A stretch of 64,000 nucleotides of DNA, taken from DASSKA01 sp963839365. GTDB lineage: Bacteria; Actinomycetota; Actinomycetes; Propionibacteriales; Nocardioidaceae. Made by a program: the position numbers and the translations under genes. The stretch covers positions 434,001 through 498,000 of the forward strand of contig CAWIUT010000001.1 of the NCBI GenBank assembly GCA_963839365.1. Direction: 5' to 3'. Numbering within the stretch: position 1 is the stretch's first letter; every line of letters starts with the position of its first letter. Of the stretch, positions 40,047 to 48,460 are shown in pieces. The notes under the pieces were generated by a model that was not told the origin of the DNA, did no database searches, and was given only the letters and a program-made list of their open reading frames with translations.

Positions 40047-41447
40047 TCATACCCGGTGCAGCCGGCGGGCGGCCTCGGCCAGCGACCCGCTCATCGACGG
40101 GTAGACGGTGAACGCGTGCGCGAGCTGGTCGGCGGTGAGCCGCTCGGAGACCGCGATGGCCACCGGGTGGATCAGCTCGCTGGCCCGCGGCGCGACCACC
40201 ACTCCCCCGACGACGATGCCCGTGCCCGGCCTGCTGAACAGCTTCACGAACCCGTCCCGGACGCCCTGCATCTTGGCCCGGGCGTTGCCGGCGAGTGGGA
40301 GCGTCACCACCTCGGCCTCGACCTCCCCGGCATCCACCGCCGCCTGCGACCAGCCGACGGTGGCGATCTCCGGGGCGGTGAACACGTTCGAGGCCACCGT
40401 GCCCAGGTCGAGCGGGGCAACCGCGTCGCCGAGGAAGTGCCACATCGCGATCCGCCCCTGCATCGCCGCGACCGAGGCGAGCATCAGCACCCCGGTGCAG
40501 TCCCCCGCGGCGTACACGCTGCGACTGGCGGTGCGCGAGACCCGGTCCACCTCGATGAAACCGCGCTCGCCGAGCTGCACCCCGGCTTCCTCCAGTCCCA
40601 GGCCGGCGGTGTTGGGCACCGACCCGACGGCGAGCAGGCAGTGCGAGCCCTCGACCACGCGGCCGTCGGTGAGGGTGACCCGGACGGTGTCCCCGTGCCG
40701 TTCGGTCGAGGCCATCCGGGATCGCGACAGCACCGTCATGCCGCGCCGCGCGAACACCTGCTCGATCACACGTGCCGCGTCCGGGTCCTCGCCGGGCAGC
40801 ACGTGGTCCCGGCTCGACACCAGCACCACGTCGACGCCCAGTGCGTTGTAGGCCCCGGCGAACTCGGCGCCGGTCACACCGGAGCCGACCACGATCAGCC
40901 GCTCGGGCACCACGTCGAGGTCATAGACCTGCTCCCAGGTCAGGATCCGCTCCCCGTCAGGCTGCGCGGACTCCTGGACCCGGGGGCTGGCGCCGGTGGC
41001 GAGCAGCACCGCATCGGCCTGGAGCGTCTCCTCGCCTCCCTCGGCGAGCTCGGCGACCACCCGTTGCGGACCGTCGAGGCGGCCACGGCCATGCAGCAGC
41101 CGGACCCCGTCGCGGGTCAGCCGGCGCTCGATGTCGGCCGACTGCGCCCGGGCGAGCTCCTTGACCCGCTTGTTCACCCGGGCCAGGTCGACCGCGGCCG
41201 CGCGCCCCGCGCCATCCCCAGAGCCCGGGAAGCTGATCCCCAGCTCCGCGGCCTCCTCCATGTCGGCCATCAGCTCCGAGGTCGCGATCAGCGTCTTGCT
41301 GGGCACGCAGTCGGTGAGCACCGCGGAGCCGCCCAGGCCGGCGGACTCCACCACGGTCACCTCAGCCCCCAGCTGCGCGGCCACCAGCGCAGACTCATAG
41401 CCACCCGGTCCACCGCCGACGATCACCACTCGACTCACGCCCTGCAT
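40047..41447 (-). CDS. lpdA: NAD(P)H-quinone dehydrogenase, LpdA type
   Basis: A flavoprotein of the disulphide-reductase fold, 466 residues: FAD loop VVIVGGGPGGYESALVAAQLG, NAD(P) loop VVGSGVTGAEFAGAYNALG and FAD motif SVYAAGDCTG. The active-site segment is GGSAVLTDCVPSK where lipoamide dehydrogenases have GGTCLNVGCIPSK. The first redox Cys is thus Ala, and the enzyme cannot use a disulphide. This is the hallmark of mycobacterial LpdA (Rv3303c), which reduces quinones with NAD(P)H. The ATG at 41447 or a GTG at 41438 could be the start. It is adjacent and divergent to a gamma-glutamylcyclotransferase-like gene. Confidence 0.9.
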   Translation of the reverse strand: MQGVSRVVIVGGGPGGYESALVAAQLGAEVTVVESAGLGGSAVLTDCVPSKTLIATSELMADMEEAAELGISFPGSGDGAGRAAAVDLARVNKRVKELARAQSADIERRLTRDGVRLLHGRGRLDGPQRVVAELAEGGEETLQADAVLLATGASPRVQESAQPDGERILTWEQVYDLDVVPERLIVVGSGVTGAEFAGAYNALGVDVVLVSSRDHVLPGEDPDAARVIEQVFARRGMTVLSRSRMASTERHGDTVRVTLTDGRVVEGSHCLLAVGSVPNTAGLGLEEAGVQLGERGFIEVDRVSRTASRSVYAAGDCTGVLMLASVAAMQGRIAMWHFLGDAVAPLDLGTVASNVFTAPEIATVGWSQAAVDAGEVEAEVVTLPLAGNARAKMQGVRDGFVKLFSRPGTGIVVGGVVVAPRASELIHPVAIAVSERLTADQLAHAFTVYPSMSGSLAEAARRLHRV

Positions 41448-41509
41448 TGTTCCATCCGCCGATGGCGCTGTCGGTGCCCGCCGGGGCCACCCCTCGGGCG
41501 CGGGGGCGA

Positions 41510-41515
41510 TACGCT
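41510..41515 (+). promoter_or_regulatory. -10 box, leaderless start of GGCT-like gene
   Basis: TACGCT, then 8 nt, then the GTG at 41524. Confidence 0.4.
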
Positions 41516-41523
41516 CGGATGCC

Positions 41524-41976
41524 GTGCCGCTCTACGCCGCCTACGGCTCCAACCTGGACCCTCGCCGGATGGGTGAGCGCTGTCCGCACTCCCCGTTGCA
41601 GGGCACCGGGTGGCTGGTCGGCTGGCGACTCACGTTCGGAGGCGAGGAGCACGGTTGGGACGGCGCGCTGGCCACCATCGTGCAGGACCCGCTGGAGCAG
41701 GTCTTCGTCGCGCTGTACGACGTCACCGCCGAGGACGTCACCGTGCTCGACGGCTGGGAGAGCGCGGACACCGGGCTGTACCGCAAGACCCGGGTGCGGG
41801 TGGACACGCTCGTCGGCGAGCAGGTGGCCTGGGCCTACGTGCTCGATGCCTACGAGGGCGGCTTGCCGTCCGCGAGCTACCTCGGCGTGCTCGCCGACGC
41901 GGCGGAGGCGGCCGACGCCCCGGCGGACTACGTAGCCGCGCTCCGGGCCCGGCCGTGCCGCTCGGTGGGTCTGTGA
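41524..41976 (+). CDS. Gamma-glutamylcyclotransferase-like protein
   Basis: A 150-residue GGCT-fold protein. It has the substrate loop YAAYGSNLDPRRM at the N-terminus and an acidic residue in VTVLDGWESADTGLY at the position of the catalytic Glu. Family members release 5-oxoproline from gamma-glutamyl amines or peptides, but many bacterial ones have unknown substrates. The start is a GTG with TACGCT 8 nt upstream and no Shine-Dalgarno. It is convergent with the MFS transporter gene, with a single base between stops. Confidence 0.82.
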   Translation: MPLYAAYGSNLDPRRMGERCPHSPLQGTGWLVGWRLTFGGEEHGWDGALATIVQDPLEQVFVALYDVTAEDVTVLDGWESADTGLYRKTRVRVDTLVGEQVAWAYVLDAYEGGLPSASYLGVLADAAEAADAPADYVAALRARPCRSVGL

Positions 41977-41977
41977 C

Positions 41978-43813
41978 TCAGGACCTCTGTTCGCCAGATC
42001 CCTCGCCGGCCGGCGGGCCGACCTTGCCCCGGCCCACCCGGACCACACGGCCCTCCTCGACCGCCTCCCGGACCGCCGGGCCGAACCGGCCCGGCCCCCA
42101 GTAGCGCGCCGCCACCGTCCGGCGCAGCTCTCGAAGGTCCATGGGACCGCGCTCGTGGACCGCGTTCGCGATCACGTCGATCTCGTGGTCGAGCTCCTCC
42201 TCGTTGGTCTCCGGAGGCGTGCTGGACAGCCAGGACGCGCTGACCCGGCCCGGGCCCGGGCGGTACCTGCCCCGCTGCGCCTGCTCGCGGTGGCGCTGCT
42301 CGCGTGCGGCGATCCGCTCGCGGCGCTGCTGGTCCTCCGGCGAGGGCTCCTCGCCCTTGGTCTCGTCCTCCGTCCCCTCGGCGGTCAACGGCTGGGCGAT
42401 GTCCTCGAGCTGGGCCTGCTCGGCCTTGACCCCGAAGAAGATCTCGATGACGCCGCCGAGCGCCATCACCGCCGCACCGATGTAGAACGCGATCGCCACC
42501 ATGCTGCGGCTGCCCGAGCCGATGAACCGTCCGAACAGCAACGGCCCGGAGATCCCGCCCACGCCGGTGCCGATCGCGTAGAAGAACGCGATCGCCAGCG
42601 CGCGGGTCTCCATGGGGAAGATCTCGCTGACGGTGAGGTACGCGGCGCTGGCACCTGCCGAGGCAAAGAAGAAGGCGACGACCAGGATGCCCAGGAAGAG
42701 CCAGGCACCGCCCACGTTGCTGGTGAACACCAGGGCAAGTGCCACCGTCACTGCCGCCGAGCCGATGTAGGTCATCGAGATCATCGGTTTGCGGCCGATC
42801 GAGTCGAACAGGTGGCCGAGCAGCACCGGTCCCGCGAAGTTGCCCAGGGCCCAGATGATGATGAAGATCGGCACCGCGCCGGATGCGACGTTGTAGAAGC
42901 CGCTGTAGAGCGTGCCCAGGTTGAACGTGACGCCGTTGTAGATGAACGCCTGTCCGACGAACAGCGCGAGCCCCAGGACCGCGCGCCTCGGGTACTTGGA
43001 GAACGCCACCTTGGCGATCTCCCGGAACGGGATGGTGGTGCGCTGCCGCACCTTCAGGTCCTTGTTCGGCTCCTTGAGCTCCTGGCCGGTCTCCTCCCGG
43101 ACGCCGCGCTCGATGTCCTCGACGATCCGCTCGGCCTCCTCCTCGCGGCCGTGGATGAACAGCCATCGGGGGCTCTCGGGAACGTTGCGCCGTACGACGA
43201 GGATGGTCACCCCGAGAACCGCGCCGACGAAGAAGGCGACGCGCCAGCCGATGTTGGTGGCGAGGACGTTGAGCAGCAGCAGCGCAGCGGCCGACCCGGC
43301 GGCGGAGCCGATCCAGTAGGACCCGTTGATCGCCAGGTCCACGCGGCCGCGGACCCGGGCCGGGATGAGCTCGTCGATGGCCGAGTTGATCGCGGCGTAC
43401 TCGCCACCGATCCCCGCGCCGGTGAGGAACCGCGCGGCGAAGAACCACCACACCGACATCGAGAAGCCGGTGGCCACGGTCGCCAGGATGTACAGCCCCA
43501 GGGTGAGCAGGAACAGCTTCTTGCGCCCGTAACGGTCGGTCAGCTGCCCGAAGAACAGCGCCCCGAGACAGGCACCGACGATGTAGATGGAACCGGCCAG
43601 TCCGATCTGCCCGGCGTTGATGACGATCCCGGAGCCCTTCTCGGTCATCTGGGAGGCCACGCTGCCGACCATGGTGACCTCGAGCCCGTCGAGGATCCAC
43701 ACCCCGCCCAGCCCGATGACGACCATCCAGTGGAAGCGGGACCATGGCAGCCGGTCGAGCCGTGCCGGCACCTTGGTGGAGATGGTTTCTGTCTGGACTG
43801 CTGTGTCGCTCAT
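41978..43813 (-). CDS. MFS transporter with C-terminal winged-helix-like tail
   Basis: A 611-residue major facilitator protein. The transporter part (about 1-460) has twelve hydrophobic segments and sugar-porter/metabolite-H+ symporter signatures: GQLTDRYGRKKLF after helix 2, GIGGEYAAINSAIDELIPARVRGR, PESPRWLF before the central loop and LFDSIGRKPM. A cytoplasmic tail of about 150 residues follows: acidic, then an Arg/Gln-rich helix, then a compact segment (about 543-601, LRELRRTVAARYWGPGRF) that looks like a winged helix. The ATG at 43813 has GGAGGGAG upstream. The substrate is unknown. The tail is unusual for the family and might sense or bind a regulator. Confidence 0.82.
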   Translation of the reverse strand: MSDTAVQTETISTKVPARLDRLPWSRFHWMVVIGLGGVWILDGLEVTMVGSVASQMTEKGSGIVINAGQIGLAGSIYIVGACLGALFFGQLTDRYGRKKLFLLTLGLYILATVATGFSMSVWWFFAARFLTGAGIGGEYAAINSAIDELIPARVRGRVDLAINGSYWIGSAAGSAAALLLLNVLATNIGWRVAFFVGAVLGVTILVVRRNVPESPRWLFIHGREEEAERIVEDIERGVREETGQELKEPNKDLKVRQRTTIPFREIAKVAFSKYPRRAVLGLALFVGQAFIYNGVTFNLGTLYSGFYNVASGAVPIFIIIWALGNFAGPVLLGHLFDSIGRKPMISMTYIGSAAVTVALALVFTSNVGGAWLFLGILVVAFFFASAGASAAYLTVSEIFPMETRALAIAFFYAIGTGVGGISGPLLFGRFIGSGSRSMVAIAFYIGAAVMALGGVIEIFFGVKAEQAQLEDIAQPLTAEGTEDETKGEEPSPEDQQRRERIAAREQRHREQAQRGRYRPGPGRVSASWLSSTPPETNEEELDHEIDVIANAVHERGPMDLRELRRTVAARYWGPGRFGPAVREAVEEGRVVRVGRGKVGPPAGEGSGEQRS

Positions 43814-43870
43814 CGCGTCGGGCTCCCTCCGTCGTCTGGACGAGTTATGCCCTTCGGTGCCGGATTTCAT

Positions 43871-44113
43871 TCACGACCAGCGGTCACGCATCCACCGCCA
43901 CAGACGCAACGGGAACAGCCCGATGAACGGGGCCCGCCTGCCGAGGTCGTCGGAGTCGCGCCGGTCGAACGCGGTCGCGTAGCGCAGCGCCTGCTCCGCG
44001 GTCCGGTACTCCTTGGAGCCGCCGGCCCCGCAGCCCCGCTCGCACTCCCAGACCATGACGCGGCCCTCGGCCCGGAAGCCGTACCGGTGCCCGAACACTC
44101 GACAGCTCAGCAT
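43871..44113 (-). CDS. Small Cys/His protein, possible zinc ribbon
   Basis: An 80-residue basic protein with Cys4, His9, Cys24 and Cys28 spaced as in a small zinc ribbon (CRVFGH, then W-E-C-E-R-G-C-G). A C-terminal Arg/Trp-rich end (LRLWRWMRDRW) could contact membrane or nucleic acid. The ATG at 44113 has GGAG 7 nt upstream. It sits between the MFS gene and the divergent purine nucleoside phosphorylase gene. I do not recognise a functional family; it recalls short prophage and actinobacterial zinc-ribbon proteins. Confidence 0.6.
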   Translation of the reverse strand: MLSCRVFGHRYGFRAEGRVMVWECERGCGAGGSKEYRTAEQALRYATAFDRRDSDDLGRRAPFIGLFPLRLWRWMRDRWS

Positions 44114-44175
44114 GGAGGCACTCCACCGCATCGACGCCCCCATTGCAACAGGCCCGATACGGCCGGCCGGTCGCC

Positions 44176-44181
44176 TAGACT
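44176..44181 (+). promoter_or_regulatory. -10 box, leaderless start of PNP gene
   Basis: TAGACT, then 7 nt, then the GTG at 44189. Confidence 0.5.
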
Positions 44182-44188
44182 GCCGCGC

Positions 44189-45019
44189 GTGGACCCCGAG
44201 CTGAGCACAGACGACGATTCCGGAGCCGCCGGCGCGGGAGAGCGGGCCGCAGCGGCCGCGGACCGGCTCCGCGAGCTGACCGGGGCGCAGAGCCACGACA
44301 TCGCCCTGGTGATGGGGTCCGGCTGGGTGCCGGCCGCCGACGCCCTCGGCCGGGCGTCGGCGGAGATCCGTACGACGGACCTGCCGGGCTTCGCGCCCCC
44401 GGCCGTGGAGGGCCACGCCGGCCGGATCCGGTCCATCGAGACGGACGGCGTGCGGCTGATGGTGTTCTTGGGCCGCACCCACCTCTACGAGGGCCACGGG
44501 GTCCGCACCGTGGTGCACAACGTGCGCACCGCTGCCGCGGCGGGCTGCCGCGCCGTCGTGCTCACCAACGGCTGCGGCGGCCTGCGCGAGCACTGGACGC
44601 CGGGCACCCCGGTGCTGATCCGCGACCACATCAACCTGACCGCCACCTCGCCCATCGAGGGCGCGCACTTCGTCGATCTCACCGGCCTCTACAGCTCGCG
44701 CCTGCGTGCGCTGTGCCAGGAGGTGGAGCCCGGTCTCGAGGAGGGCGTCTACGTCCAGCTCCCCGGGCCGCACTACGAGACGCCCGCCGAGATCCGGATG
44801 ATCCGCACCATCGGCGGCGACCTGGTGGGCATGTCCACCACCCTGGAGGCGATCGCCGCTCGTGAGGCCGGGCTGGAGGTGCTGGGCCTCTCGCTGGTGA
44901 CCAACCTCGCGGCCGGGATCACCGGCCGGCCGCTGGACCACGAGGAGGTGCTCGCGGCCGGACGGGCCGCCGCCGCCCGGATGGGCAGCCTGCTCGCGGC
45001 GATCGTGCCGAAGATCTGA
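44189..45019 (+). CDS. Purine nucleoside phosphorylase
   Basis: This enzyme splits purine (deoxy)nucleosides with phosphate into base and (deoxy)ribose-1-phosphate. It is a trimeric-class (PNP/MTAP family) protein of 276 residues: VMGSGWVPAAD (phosphate loop), GRTHLYEGHGV, TNGCGGLREHW, QLPGPHYETPAEIRM and VGMSTTLEAIAAREAG. The GTG at 44189 is set by the TAGACT box 7 nt upstream. The next gene, a phosphohexomutase family enzyme, can convert the pentose-1-phosphate to the 5-phosphate, so the pair feeds DeoC encoded further along. Confidence 0.92.
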   Translation: MDPELSTDDDSGAAGAGERAAAAADRLRELTGAQSHDIALVMGSGWVPAADALGRASAEIRTTDLPGFAPPAVEGHAGRIRSIETDGVRLMVFLGRTHLYEGHGVRTVVHNVRTAAAAGCRAVVLTNGCGGLREHWTPGTPVLIRDHINLTATSPIEGAHFVDLTGLYSSRLRALCQEVEPGLEEGVYVQLPGPHYETPAEIRMIRTIGGDLVGMSTTLEAIAAREAGLEVLGLSLVTNLAAGITGRPLDHEEVLAAGRAAAARMGSLLAAIVPKI

Positions 45020-45041
45020 ACGAGCGCATCCGAGGAGGCAC

Positions 45042-45047
45042 TAGCCT
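45042..45047 (+). promoter_or_regulatory. -10 box, leaderless start of phosphomutase gene
   Basis: TAGCCT, then 6 nt, then the ATG at 45054. GAGGAGG also lies just upstream of the box, too far to act as a Shine-Dalgarno. Confidence 0.5.
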
Positions 45048-45053
45048 GCCGCC

Positions 45054-46727
45054 ATGGACAACTCGCCGATCCCTGCGGAAACCCTCGACCGGGCGCGGGC
45101 CTGGGCCGCGCAGGACCCCGACCAGGAGACCCGTGCGGAGCTCGAGCGACTGTTCGCGCTCGCGGAGGAGGCACCGACGGGACAGGCGGCCGCCGAGATC
45201 ACCGACCGGTTCGCGGGCAGCCTGCAGTTCGGCACCGCCGGGCTGCGCGGCGCCCTCGGTGCAGGTCCGAACCGGATGAACCGGGTGGTGGTCTCCCGCG
45301 CCGCGGCCGGCCTGGCGGCGTACCTGCGCGCGCACGGCGCCGGCGAGGGCGACAAAGTGGTCATCGGGTACGACGCACGGCACCGCTCGGAGGCGTTCGC
45401 GCGCGACACTGCGCAGGTCATGTGCGGTGCCGGCCTGGACGCCCTGCTGCTCCCCCGACCGCTTCCCACGCCGGTGCTCGCGTACGCGATCCGCGAGCTG
45501 GGCTGCGTGGCCGGGGTGATGGTGACCGCCTCCCACAACCCGCCGCAGGACAACGGCTACAAGGTCTACCTGGGCGACGGCTGCCAGATCGTGCCTCCGG
45601 CCGACTCCGACATCGCCGAGGCCATCGCAGCGGTCGGCAAGCTGGCCGACGTCGCGCGCGGCGACGGCTGGACCCTGCTCGAGGACACGGTGCTCGACCG
45701 CTACCTCGACGACGTGGCCGGCCTGGTGGCTCCGGGCAGCCCGCGCGACCTGTCGGTGGTCTACACACCGCTGCACGGCGTCGGGGGCGGCCCGGTGGTG
45801 GAGGCGATGCGCCGCGCGGGTTTCACCGCCCCGCACGTGGTCGCCGAGCAGTTCGACCCCGATCCGGACTTCCCGACGGTGAGCTTCCCCAACCCCGAGG
45901 AGCCGGGCGCGATCGACCGCGCCGTGGCCATGGCCGAGGAGGTCGGCGCTGACATCGTGGTCGCCAACGACCCGGACGCGGACCGGTGCGCCGTGGCCGT
46001 GCCGGGGCCCCAGGGCTGGCGGACGCTGCGCGGCGACGAGGTGGGAGCGCTGCTGGCGGACCTCCTGCTGCGCGCCGGCACCAAGGGCGTGTTCGCGACC
46101 TCCATCGTCTCCTCCTCCCTGCTGCGGGCGATGGCCGAGGCGAACGGACAGCCGTACCGCGAGACGCTGACCGGCTTCAAGTGGCTGGGACGTATCGACG
46201 GTCTGGCGTTCGGCTACGAGGAGGCGCTCGGCTACTGCGTCGCCCCGGAACTGGTGCGCGACAAGGACGGCATCTCCGCGTTGCTGCGCGTTCTCGAGCT
46301 GGCCACGTCGCTGAAGGCCGAGGGGCTGACACTCGAGGACCGCCTCGACGAGATCGCCGGTCGCTACGGGGTGTACGCGACCGACCAGCTGTCGGCGCGC
46401 CTGGCGAGCCCCGACCTCATCAGCGGGGCGTTGCAGCGGCTGCGCGTGCAGCCCCCGACCATGCTCGGCGGGCTCCCGGTGGAGCGGGTCGACGACCTCA
46501 CCCGGCCGACCGCGGACCTGCCGCCCACCGACGGGCTGCGCTTCCTTCTGGCGCACCACGGCCGGGTGGTCGTCCGGCCGTCGGGGACCGAACCCAAGAT
46601 CAAGTGCTACCTCGAGGTGGTGGTCCCGGTCGACGACTCCCCCGGCGCCGTGGACGCTGCCCGGATCGCCGCCTCCGGCCGTCTCGACGCGATCCGCTCG
46701 GACCTGGCCCGGGCCGCCGGTCTCTGA
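45054..46727 (+). CDS. Phosphomannomutase/phosphopentomutase family enzyme
   Basis: An alpha-D-phosphohexomutase of 557 residues. The active-site phosphoserine loop TASHNPPQDNGYKVY, the metal loop DPDADRCAV, the sugar-binding GFKWLGRIDG...GYEEALGY and the phosphate-binding RPSGTEPKIKCYLE are all intact. Length and N-terminal region match the PGM2/PmmB group, which includes phosphopentomutases that isomerise (deoxy)ribose-1-phosphate to 5-phosphate. Lying between PNP and deoC favours that role over mannose metabolism; this is inference from context. The ATG follows TAGCCT by 6 nt. Confidence 0.9.
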   Translation: MDNSPIPAETLDRARAWAAQDPDQETRAELERLFALAEEAPTGQAAAEITDRFAGSLQFGTAGLRGALGAGPNRMNRVVVSRAAAGLAAYLRAHGAGEGDKVVIGYDARHRSEAFARDTAQVMCGAGLDALLLPRPLPTPVLAYAIRELGCVAGVMVTASHNPPQDNGYKVYLGDGCQIVPPADSDIAEAIAAVGKLADVARGDGWTLLEDTVLDRYLDDVAGLVAPGSPRDLSVVYTPLHGVGGGPVVEAMRRAGFTAPHVVAEQFDPDPDFPTVSFPNPEEPGAIDRAVAMAEEVGADIVVANDPDADRCAVAVPGPQGWRTLRGDEVGALLADLLLRAGTKGVFATSIVSSSLLRAMAEANGQPYRETLTGFKWLGRIDGLAFGYEEALGYCVAPELVRDKDGISALLRVLELATSLKAEGLTLEDRLDEIAGRYGVYATDQLSARLASPDLISGALQRLRVQPPTMLGGLPVERVDDLTRPTADLPPTDGLRFLLAHHGRVVVRPSGTEPKIKCYLEVVVPVDDSPGAVDAARIAASGRLDAIRSDLARAAGL

Positions 46728-46733
46728 CCGGGC

Positions 46734-47372
46734 TCAGAAGAGCAGGGCAACGACGAACGCGACCACCAGCGCGGTGAGCGCTGTGAGCGCCGGCCAGGCC
46801 GGGACGTGCCGGACGCGGTTGCCGGACGGGGCGGGCTCCTGGCGGGCCTGCTCGGCCAGCTCCTCGATCCGGGTGGCGACATAGGTCTCGTAGAGCATCC
46901 CGCTGCGCTCCTCACCGGCCGGGTTCACCTGCGCGGCGTACCCCTGCAGCTTGCCGAGGCCGAGCAGGGCGCCGGGACCGCGACGGCCGCTCCTCTTGAA
47001 CATCCGCCGCCGCGACCGGCCGATGCCGGCGCAGACGTAGCGACGCTTGCCCACCCACACGTTCAGTGTCTGCCGGACGGTCACGCCGTCGATGAGCGCA
47101 AGCGGGATGTCGACGTCGACCAGGGAGTTCTTCAGCCGCAGCATCTCGCGGTCCGCCGTCGCACGCGGCCGCAGCAGCACGACCCAGTCCACACAGCCGC
47201 CCACGGCGAACCCGAGCGCCACCCGCAGTCCGGTCACGCTGTGTGCGGACACCGCTACGTACACGACCGCCAGCGCGCACACCGCCAGCGTCACGTAGCC
47301 GATGACCAACCCGTTGGTGGGCTTGAACTCCTCCACCGGGGCGGGGGCCTTACCGTCGCGCGAGGGGGCCAT
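46734..47372 (-). CDS. Hypothetical membrane protein
   Basis: A 212-residue protein. Two hydrophobic helices near the N-terminus (LVIGYVTLAVCALAVVYVAV and LRVALGFAVGGCVDWVVLL) are followed by a soluble middle part with beta-strand character (LIDGVTVRQTLNVWVGKRRYVCAGIGR), a basic RSRRRMFKRSGRR patch, and a final C-terminal helix (ALTALTALVVAFVVALLF). The layout recalls bacterial PH-domain-like membrane proteins, without a motif that proves it. It is convergent with the phosphomutase gene (6 nt apart) and divergent from deoC. I cannot assign a function. Confidence 0.65.
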   Translation of the reverse strand: MAPSRDGKAPAPVEEFKPTNGLVIGYVTLAVCALAVVYVAVSAHSVTGLRVALGFAVGGCVDWVVLLRPRATADREMLRLKNSLVDVDIPLALIDGVTVRQTLNVWVGKRRYVCAGIGRSRRRMFKRSGRRGPGALLGLGKLQGYAAQVNPAGEERSGMLYETYVATRIEELAEQARQEPAPSGNRVRHVPAWPALTALTALVVAFVVALLF

Positions 47373-47425
47373 GACGATGATTCTGCCGGGTCGGCGATGG
47401 TTCCCCGAAACCGAGGCGGTCCCCC

Positions 47426-47431
47426 TATGCT
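47426..47431 (+). promoter_or_regulatory. -10 box, leaderless start of deoC
   Basis: TATGCT, then 6 nt, then the GTG at 47438. This is probably the promoter of the deoC-aldehyde dehydrogenase operon. Confidence 0.55.
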
Positions 47432-47437
47432 GACCCG

Positions 47438-48445
47438 GTGACCACACTGTCGAACGGCCAGCCGGCTGGTGCTCTGACAGCCGCGGGCGCGTTGACCCCG
47501 GAGCTGGCGCAGGCGTCGTCGTCGGATGCTGCGTTGCGGCGGTTCCTGCACGGGCTGCCCGGGGTGGACCAGGTGGGTGCGGAGGAACGCGCGGCGGGGT
47601 TGGCGAAGCGGTCGATCAAGACGTCTGCGAAGTCGTTCGCGTTGGACCTCGCGATCCAGATGGTGGACCTGACCACGCTGGAGGGTGCGGACACGCCGGG
47701 GAAGGTGCGGTCGTTGTGCGCGAAGGCGGTGCGCCCGGACCCGTCGGACGGGTCGTGTCCGTCGGTGGCGGCGGTGTGCGTGTACCCGGACCTGGTGCCG
47801 ACCGCGAAGCAGGCGCTGGCCGGGTCGGGGGTGCTGGTGGCGTCGGTGGCGACCGCGTTCCCGTCGGGGCGGGCGGCGCCGGAGGTCAAGCTCGCCGATG
47901 CGCGGGCGGCGGTGGACGCCGGCGCCGACGAGGTGGACATGGTCATCGACCGGGGCGCGTTCTTGTCGGGCCGCTACCTGGAGGTGTTCGAGGAGATCGT
48001 CGCGGTGCGGGAGGCGTGTGAGCGCGCCGACGGCTCGCGGGCGCACCTGAAGGTGATCTTCGAGACCGGGGAGCTGGCCACCTACGACAACGTGCGGCGA
48101 GCGGCGTGGTTGGCGATGACCGCGGGGGCGGACTTCATCAAGACCTCGACGGGGAAGGTGCAGCCGGCGGCGACGCTGCCGGTGACGCTGGTGATGCTGG
48201 AGGCGGTGCGCGACTTCCGGGCAGCGACCGGCCGGACGGTGGGGGTGAAGCCGGCCGGTGGGATCCGGACCTCCAAGGACGCGATCCGCTACCTGGTGGT
48301 GGTCAACGAGGTGGCCGGGGCCGACTGGCTGGATCCGCAGTGGTTCCGGTTCGGCGCGTCCTCGCTGCTCAACGACCTGCTGATGCAGCGGATGAAGATG
48401 ACCACCGGCCGGTACTCCGGCCCGGACTACGTGACCCTCGACTGA
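47438..48445 (+). CDS. deoC: Deoxyribose-phosphate aldolase
   Basis: DeoC cleaves 2-deoxyribose-5-phosphate into glyceraldehyde-3-phosphate and acetaldehyde. The TIM-barrel protein has 335 residues. The Schiff-base Lys lies in ADFIKTSTGK and the second active-site Lys in VGVKPAGGIRTS; EVDMVIDRGAF and LKVIFETGEL are also conserved. It belongs to the longer DeoC group, with an N-terminal extension of about 70 residues over the shortest bacterial enzymes. It is followed by two aldehyde dehydrogenase genes that would dispose of the acetaldehyde. Confidence 0.95.
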   Translation: MTTLSNGQPAGALTAAGALTPELAQASSSDAALRRFLHGLPGVDQVGAEERAAGLAKRSIKTSAKSFALDLAIQMVDLTTLEGADTPGKVRSLCAKAVRPDPSDGSCPSVAAVCVYPDLVPTAKQALAGSGVLVASVATAFPSGRAAPEVKLADARAAVDAGADEVDMVIDRGAFLSGRYLEVFEEIVAVREACERADGSRAHLKVIFETGELATYDNVRRAAWLAMTAGADFIKTSTGKVQPAATLPVTLVMLEAVRDFRAATGRTVGVKPAGGIRTSKDAIRYLVVVNEVAGADWLDPQWFRFGASSLLNDLLMQRMKMTTGRYSGPDYVTLD

Positions 48446-48460
48446 GCGGGGACTGAGCTG

